DNA of 27,045 nt from Candidatus Bipolaricaulota bacterium (GTDB taxonomy: Bacteria > Bipolaricaulota > Bipolaricaulia > UBA7950 > UBA9294): assembly GCA_015485945.1 (NCBI GenBank), contig WFSM01000150.1:1-27045 (forward strand). Direction: 5' to 3'. The notes beneath the pieces are model-generated. The model was not told the origin of the DNA, did not search any database, and was given only the letters and a program-made list of their open reading frames with translations. A program made the position numbers and the translations under genes. Numbering within the stretch: position 1 is the stretch's first letter; each line of letters starts with the position of its first letter. Below, piece by piece: positions 23,483 to 27,045 of this stretch.

Positions 23483-23558
23483 GGAGAGAAGATGCTGAAG
23501 GGCGGATACTTCCCGTAGACAATTGCCGGTATCCCCCACGATCGTTATGTTTGCCTAA

Positions 23559-23714
23559 GCGCGCGATCAAGCGGTCGGGCGAATAGCATGGGAAGCGGAG
23601 ACGACTGGGGCGAATGCCATTGTTGGCGTACGGTTTACCACCGCGGAGACGATGCCCGGAGCGGCGGAATTTCTCGCCGCCGGACCACTGTGCGGCTCAA
23701 GTGAGCGCACTTGA
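23559..23714 (+). pseudogene. Remnant of a YbjQ/UPF0145 family gene
   Basis: Between polA and the lipid kinase, one frame reads ARDQAVGRIAWEAETTG and then ANAIVGVRFTTAETMPGAA, EFLAAG and a stop. This matches the C-terminal half of YbjQ/UPF0145 proteins (helix, then GANAIVGVRF, then an AxGTA-like last strand). The N-terminal half (about 50-60 residues) is missing, and a TAA stands just before the preserved part. A stub start, ATG 23492 with AAGGAGAGA before it, gives only eight codons. The gene looks like a decayed last member of the polA unit. A sequencing error alone would not restore it, because too little DNA lies upstream to encode the missing half. Confidence 0.7.
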
Positions 23715-23739
23715 CTACTTCCCCGCTTGTGCCTAGGAT
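23711..23739 (+). promoter_or_regulatory. Promoter giving a leaderless lipid kinase mRNA
   Basis: TTGACT (23711-23716) and TAGGAT (23734-23739) are exactly 17 bp apart. The ATG begins six bases after the -10, where transcription should start. No Shine-Dalgarno is present before the ATG. Confidence 0.7.
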
Positions 23740-23745
23740 TACTGC

Positions 23746-24642
23746 ATGAACAAGCGAAAGTATTTTCTCATCGTGAACTTGATCGCTGGCCGTGGCCGGT
23801 GCAAACAGCTGTTCCCAAAAATCAAAGAAGCGATCGACCGGCGTAAGCTTGACTACGACCTGCACTACACCAATGAGCCCCTAGAAGCGGTGGACGTGGC
23901 TAAACTGGGAATTGAAGCCGGGTTTACCCATATCATCGCCATGGGCGGAGATGGAACGGTCAACGAGGTGGCAAACGGCATCGTCACCTCCGGCCAAACG
24001 GCGGTCCTGGGAGTGATACCCGCCGGGACCGGAAACGACTTCATTCGCATGTTGGGGATTCCCCCCGACCCAATTGCTGCCATCGACTTCCTGCTTTCCG
24101 ATAACGAGCGCGTGATTGATCTCGGTCAGATCGTCGGCGACCGCTACTTCGTAAACGGCCTCGGAATCGGGATTGATGCTCAGGTGGCACGCGATGTTCT
24201 GTTAAAGGAGCACATCCACGGTACCGTGGCATATCTGCATGCGGCGATCAAAGAGGTATTCAAGTTTAAGGCGTTCCCGGTTACATTGTCCGGAGACGGA
24301 TGGACGGAGGAATACAAGCTGCTTTCGCTTGGGATCGCCAATGGGAAGTACTGTGGCGGCGGATTTAAGTTGGCCCCGCGTGCTGATGTGGCCGATGGGC
24401 TGATCGACGTGGCGACGATTGGGGATTTTCCTAAGCTGGAACGGTTGATTCGTTTGCCACAGGCACGGAACGGAACCCACCTTAAACTATCCCGCGTCCA
24501 TTACCGCCAGGAGAAATCCGTTACTGTCACTTCGAGCGCACGGTTAGTCGCACATATCGACGGAGAACCGTACCGACTGCCGGATAAGGAATTTACCGTT
24601 CGGATTGTACCGCAGGCACTGCGGGTAATCGCCCACGGTTAG
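23746..24642 (+). CDS. Diacylglycerol kinase-family lipid kinase (YegS/DagK type)
   Basis: The 298-residue protein carries the diagnostic AMGGDGTVNEVANG (Gly67-Asp69-Gly70) and VIPAGTGNDFIRMLGIP motifs of the DagK catalytic domain. The C-terminal beta domain contains NGLGIGIDAQVA, NGKYCGGGFKLAPRADVADG and AHIDGEPY, all normal for the family. Such enzymes phosphorylate diacylglycerol or a related lipid at the inner face of the membrane, returning it to phospholipid synthesis. The exact lipid is not readable from sequence. The ATG has no ribosome site and lies six bases after a -10 hexamer. It is convergent with mutL: the two stop codons share bases in TTAG. Confidence 0.92.
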   Translation: MNKRKYFLIVNLIAGRGRCKQLFPKIKEAIDRRKLDYDLHYTNEPLEAVDVAKLGIEAGFTHIIAMGGDGTVNEVANGIVTSGQTAVLGVIPAGTGNDFIRMLGIPPDPIAAIDFLLSDNERVIDLGQIVGDRYFVNGLGIGIDAQVARDVLLKEHIHGTVAYLHAAIKEVFKFKAFPVTLSGDGWTEEYKLLSLGIANGKYCGGGFKLAPRADVADGLIDVATIGDFPKLERLIRLPQARNGTHLKLSRVHYRQEKSVTVTSSARLVAHIDGEPYRLPDKEFTVRIVPQALRVIAHG

Positions 24643-26345
24643 GCACGCTGGAACCGGCGGTCGAGCTCGGCGCGCGACAGCGTAAATATGATTGGGCGCC
24701 CGTGTGGGCAGGAGTACGGATTCTCCATCGTGAGTAGGCGCTCGACGAGCGCCTGTTGTTCAGGCAGCGGGAGGCGGTCTCCAGCCTTGATTGCCGCTGC
24801 ACACGCAAGCTCGGCAAGCATGTGATCGAATAACGCGCCCGCTAGTTCAGCGCCGTTGGTCAGGACATCGGCGATCTTCTCGATTGCCTGTTGAAATCCG
24901 TACCGTGACTGCTCTTCGGCCAATAAACTCGGGTATTCACGCAGGATGAACGTCCCGCCACCGAACTCGTCGAGCACGATTCCGATGCGTGTCAGTTCAT
25001 CCGTTGCTCCTTCAATCACCGCTGCCGCCTCAAACGGAAGTTCGATCCGCACTGGGAGGAGAAACCGCTGCCGCGCCACTTCACCACTGGCGAACTGAGC
25101 CTTAAGCCCCTCGTACAGGATCCGTTCATGAGCGATGTGTTGGTCCACGATCTCCAATCCATCTGGGGTTTCCACAAGGAGATACGTGTTCTGCAGTTGG
25201 CCGATGACACGGCGGTCGCTCGTTACTCTCACTTTTTCGGGCGGTTGTACGGCGATGCGGTGCGACGGCGCAAGCGGGAGCGTGGGTTGACGCGTGGATC
25301 GAGGTGGCAATGGGGCAGTCGGCACACTTGGCCCGGCGTCGTGCACAATTGGAGCAACCACATAACGCGATGACAGGGCACGGTTGAGGGCGCGAGCCAT
25401 CAGGGCGTGCACGGCGTGCGCATCGACAAACCGGATTTCTTCCTTGCGCGGGTGCACGTTCACATCTACCGCTGGCGGCGACAGATCAATGTGGATGACG
25501 GCAATGGGATAGGTACCACGGCGCAGTATTCCTTGATACGCATTCGCCAGCACGTAGGACAGGCCACGGTCGAGCACCGGGCGACCGTTTACGCAGAATA
25601 ATTGGTCGCGCCGCGTGCCGCGCTTTATATCCGGAGGGCTGATGAGTCCGGAAACCGTGAGCTCACCAGCATTCTCGTCAATGGGGATCAACACTTGTGC
25701 GATTTCGTGGCCGTACAGTTGTGCGATCCTCTCCCGAAGGTCGGATGCAACCGCGGCGGAAAACACTTCTTTGCCGTTGTGAGAAAAAGTCCACCCAATC
25801 TCAGGAAACGCGAGTGCAAGGCGATGCACCGCCCGACTGGCATGGAAATACTCGCTGCGCGCCGATCCGAGGAACCGCGCCCGCGCCGGCACATTGAAAA
25901 ACAGATCCCTCACTTCCACCGTCGTTCCCGGTGCCCGCGCCGCGGGATGAGGTCCAGCAATCGCTCCGCCGGCGACACGGATTTCATGAGCGTCGGCATC
26001 GTACGGGCGCGAGACGATTCGCACCCGTGCCACCTGGACAATGCTCGCTAGCGCCTCACCGCGGAATCCCAATGTCGCGATTGCGTCGAGATCAGCTTCG
26101 CTCGCGATCTTGCTCGTGGCGTGGCGCTCCACACACAACCGCAGGTCATCAGGGTTCATTCCTTCCCCGTTGTCGCGTACGATGATCGCGTCCTTCCCTC
26201 CGGCAGCGAGCTCAACCGCGATAGTCTCACTTTTTGCGTCAATTGCATTTTCCAACAGTTCCTTGACAACCGACGCCGGCCGCTCGATTACCTCTCCGGC
26301 TGCGATTTTGCGAGCGAGCTCCTCCGGTAGTTTCCGTATCTTCAT
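24639..26345 (-). CDS. mutL: DNA mismatch repair protein MutL, endonuclease type
   Basis: The start is ATG 26345 (MKIRKLPEELARKIAAGEVIERPA), giving 568 residues; the frame is open upstream but unrelated. The GHKL ATPase domain is complete: Glu29, Asn33 (LLENAIDA), Asp58 (DNGEGM) and GFRGEALASI. The C-terminal domain has the nicking motif DQHIAHERILYE, with Asp401, His403, Glu407 and Glu412; it differs from the usual DQHA by Ile at the fourth position. CPHGRP (Cys546) near the end is the second endonuclease-associated motif. The AC[RK] element appears as ACA. The protein should therefore nick DNA itself, as in bacteria without MutH. No mutS lies in the window. The start codon has no Shine-Dalgarno and follows a -10-like TAGGCT by seven bases. 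Confidence 0.95.
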   Translation of the reverse strand: MKIRKLPEELARKIAAGEVIERPASVVKELLENAIDAKSETIAVELAAGGKDAIIVRDNGEGMNPDDLRLCVERHATSKIASEADLDAIATLGFRGEALASIVQVARVRIVSRPYDADAHEIRVAGGAIAGPHPAARAPGTTVEVRDLFFNVPARARFLGSARSEYFHASRAVHRLALAFPEIGWTFSHNGKEVFSAAVASDLRERIAQLYGHEIAQVLIPIDENAGELTVSGLISPPDIKRGTRRDQLFCVNGRPVLDRGLSYVLANAYQGILRRGTYPIAVIHIDLSPPAVDVNVHPRKEEIRFVDAHAVHALMARALNRALSSRYVVAPIVHDAGPSVPTAPLPPRSTRQPTLPLAPSHRIAVQPPEKVRVTSDRRVIGQLQNTYLLVETPDGLEIVDQHIAHERILYEGLKAQFASGEVARQRFLLPVRIELPFEAAAVIEGATDELTRIGIVLDEFGGGTFILREYPSLLAEEQSRYGFQQAIEKIADVLTNGAELAGALFDHMLAELACAAAIKAGDRLPLPEQQALVERLLTMENPYSCPHGRPIIFTLSRAELDRRFQRA

Positions 26346-26352
26346 AGGGCAA

Positions 26353-26381
26353 AGCCTACCCAATTCCAGCGGCGGGCACAA
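26353..26381 (-). promoter_or_regulatory. Candidate promoter for leaderless mutL mRNA
   Basis: On the minus strand TTGTGC (26376-26381) and TAGGCT (26353-26358) are 17 bp apart. Seven bases separate the -10 from the mutL ATG, which lacks a ribosome site. The -10 matches the consensus at only three positions, so this is weaker than the lipid kinase promoter. Confidence 0.45.
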
Positions 26382-26386
26382 TGCCA

Positions 26387-26416
26387 TTGACGTACCCGGC
26401 GTAATTAGGGTAACGT
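26387..26416 (+). promoter_or_regulatory. Candidate promoter for the MerR-like gene
   Basis: TTGACG (26387-26392) and TAACGT (26411-26416) are 18 bp apart. The -10 ends nine bases before the ATG, leaving a leader of only a few bases and no Shine-Dalgarno. It is back-to-back with the mutL promoter in an 80-bp gap. Confidence 0.5.
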
Positions 26417-26425
26417 TGCAATGTT

Positions 26426-26875
26426 ATGTATACGATCAACGATGTAAAAAAATTGCTCGGGCTGTCGACCCCGAATCAGGCACGCAATCGCATTGAGGCG
26501 ATCAAAGACCTTCTTGCCAGCGAGATGCGCCGCGGCCCGAATAATCAGATCCTGCTTACCGACGCCGGCCTTCGCTTGCTACGCCAGCTCCAGGATTTAT
26601 ACGATAGCGGGTTAACTATTAGCCAGGCGAGTGAAGTTATGCGCTCTAATACCAATACTAATAGCTATCAAGTCGGGGAAGATTTACCTGGTTTTATAAG
26701 AAACCAGACTAATGCAGGGACGCCCGAGCAATTAATTGCTGCATTACGGGATGAAATCATGTTTCTGCGCACCCGCGTTGCATTCTTAGAAGAACAACTG
26801 CGGACACACGGCGCGAGAACGCCGGTTGAACGCGCGTGGTGGGACGATCTGCGGGAGGAAACCGATGGGACTTAA
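26426..26875 (+). CDS. MerR-like DNA-binding regulator with C-terminal coiled coil
   Basis: The 149-residue protein opens with MYTINDVKKLLGLSTPNQARNR, a MerR-like helix-turn-helix. A second helical part, ILLTDAGLRLLRQLQDLYDSGLTISQASEVM, resembles the MerR recognition and linker region. Residues 108-135 (EQLIAALRDEIMFLRTRVAFLEEQL) have a heptad pattern fit for a coiled-coil dimer. No Cys for metal sensing is present. The third-position A/T content rises in the central part (around 26636-26720). The stop codon overlaps the start of the HD-type gene downstream, suggesting a shared operon and a regulatory or partner relation. It is divergent from mutL across 80 bp. The ligand and target are unknown. 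Confidence 0.75.
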   Translation: MYTINDVKKLLGLSTPNQARNRIEAIKDLLASEMRRGPNNQILLTDAGLRLLRQLQDLYDSGLTISQASEVMRSNTNTNSYQVGEDLPGFIRNQTNAGTPEQLIAALRDEIMFLRTRVAFLEEQLRTHGARTPVERAWWDDLREETDGT

Positions 26876-27045
26876 TTTACCATTACACGGGAACGAACGA
26901 CTGGAGCAAGTCGTCGCCAGGGTCGATGCATCCGAGCGCCTGGCAGCATTATGGGCAGCATCGAACGTGACGGCGATTGACCGCATGCCCATCAACGACC
27001 ATGGCCCGGTCCACGTCAAGATCGTTGCCAACATCGCGCTCAAGC
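26865..27045 (+). CDS. HD-type metal-dependent phosphohydrolase, 5' part only
   Basis: ATG 26865 follows GGGAGGAAACCG, a good ribosome site, and overlaps the preceding stop (26873-26875). The 60 visible codons read MGLNLPLHGNERLEQVVARV, later IDRMPINDHGPVHVKIVANIALK. The NDHGPVHVKIV segment matches the start of a group of HD-domain phosphohydrolases of bacteria and archaea in which this His begins the metal site. The rest, including the HD pair, lies past the window edge, so the assignment rests on one motif. Overlap with the MerR-like gene points to co-expression. Confidence 0.65.
   Translation, partial: MGLNLPLHGNERLEQVVARVDASERLAALWAASNVTAIDRMPINDHGPVHVKIVANIALK

Overview
The window is bacterial chromosomal DNA with short intergenic gaps, several overlapping stop/start pairs and moderately high G+C (estimated by eye, not computed). 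It carries a PolA with three intact domains, an endonuclease-type MutL, RuvC and dihydropteroate synthase, plus many secreted or envelope proteins. No marker here fixes the phylum. The mix of PKD, DUF4384 and PEGA modules in secreted proteins, and the heterodimeric ABC exporter, would suit a deep-branching lineage such as Bipolaricaulota (OP1), but that is a guess. No tRNA, rRNA, CRISPR array, IS element or prophage gene was seen.

Layout. (1) 46-2171: a LYS9-like saccharopine dehydrogenase coupled to a TIM-barrel isomerase/epimerase that appears to start at a CTG codon. (2) 2233-9549: a secreted-protein block with a small unknown protein, an M1-like metallopeptidase, a secreted protein whose C-terminus resembles a subtilisin propeptide, and a 1543-residue mosaic subtilisin. 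The block ends at a strong intrinsic terminator. (3) 9692-10285: a small envelope protein. (4) 10316-15273: an operator/promoter, an ArsR-type regulator with a large N-terminal domain, and the two halves of a heterodimeric ABC exporter, all translationally coupled. (5) 15308-17302: an active-type patatin, a Cys-rich DUF3795 protein with foreign-looking codon use, and a patatin paralogue that has lost both catalytic residues. (6) 17274-18727, minus strand: a small membrane protein and a secreted protein of unknown function. (7) 18973-23482: folP-yceD-ruvC-polA, each overlapping the next. (8) 23559-23714: remnant of a YbjQ/UPF0145 gene. (9) 23746-26345: a diacylglycerol-kinase-type lipid kinase convergent with mutL, their stop codons overlapping. 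(10) 26426-27045: a MerR-like regulator overlapping the start of an HD-type phosphohydrolase cut by the window edge.

How the genes may work together. The M1-like peptidase and the mosaic subtilisin would break down external protein or peptides; the propeptide-like secreted protein directly upstream may fold, inhibit or target the subtilisin. The ArsR-type protein probably senses a compound exported by the ABC pair and represses its own operon. The patatin/DUF3795/dead-patatin trio looks like a co-translated unit and is one of the two best candidates for an undescribed system; the propeptide-like protein plus subtilisin chimera is the other. Several start codons lack a Shine-Dalgarno sequence and sit 6-9 nt after a -10-like hexamer, suggesting leaderless transcripts alongside normal SD-led genes.
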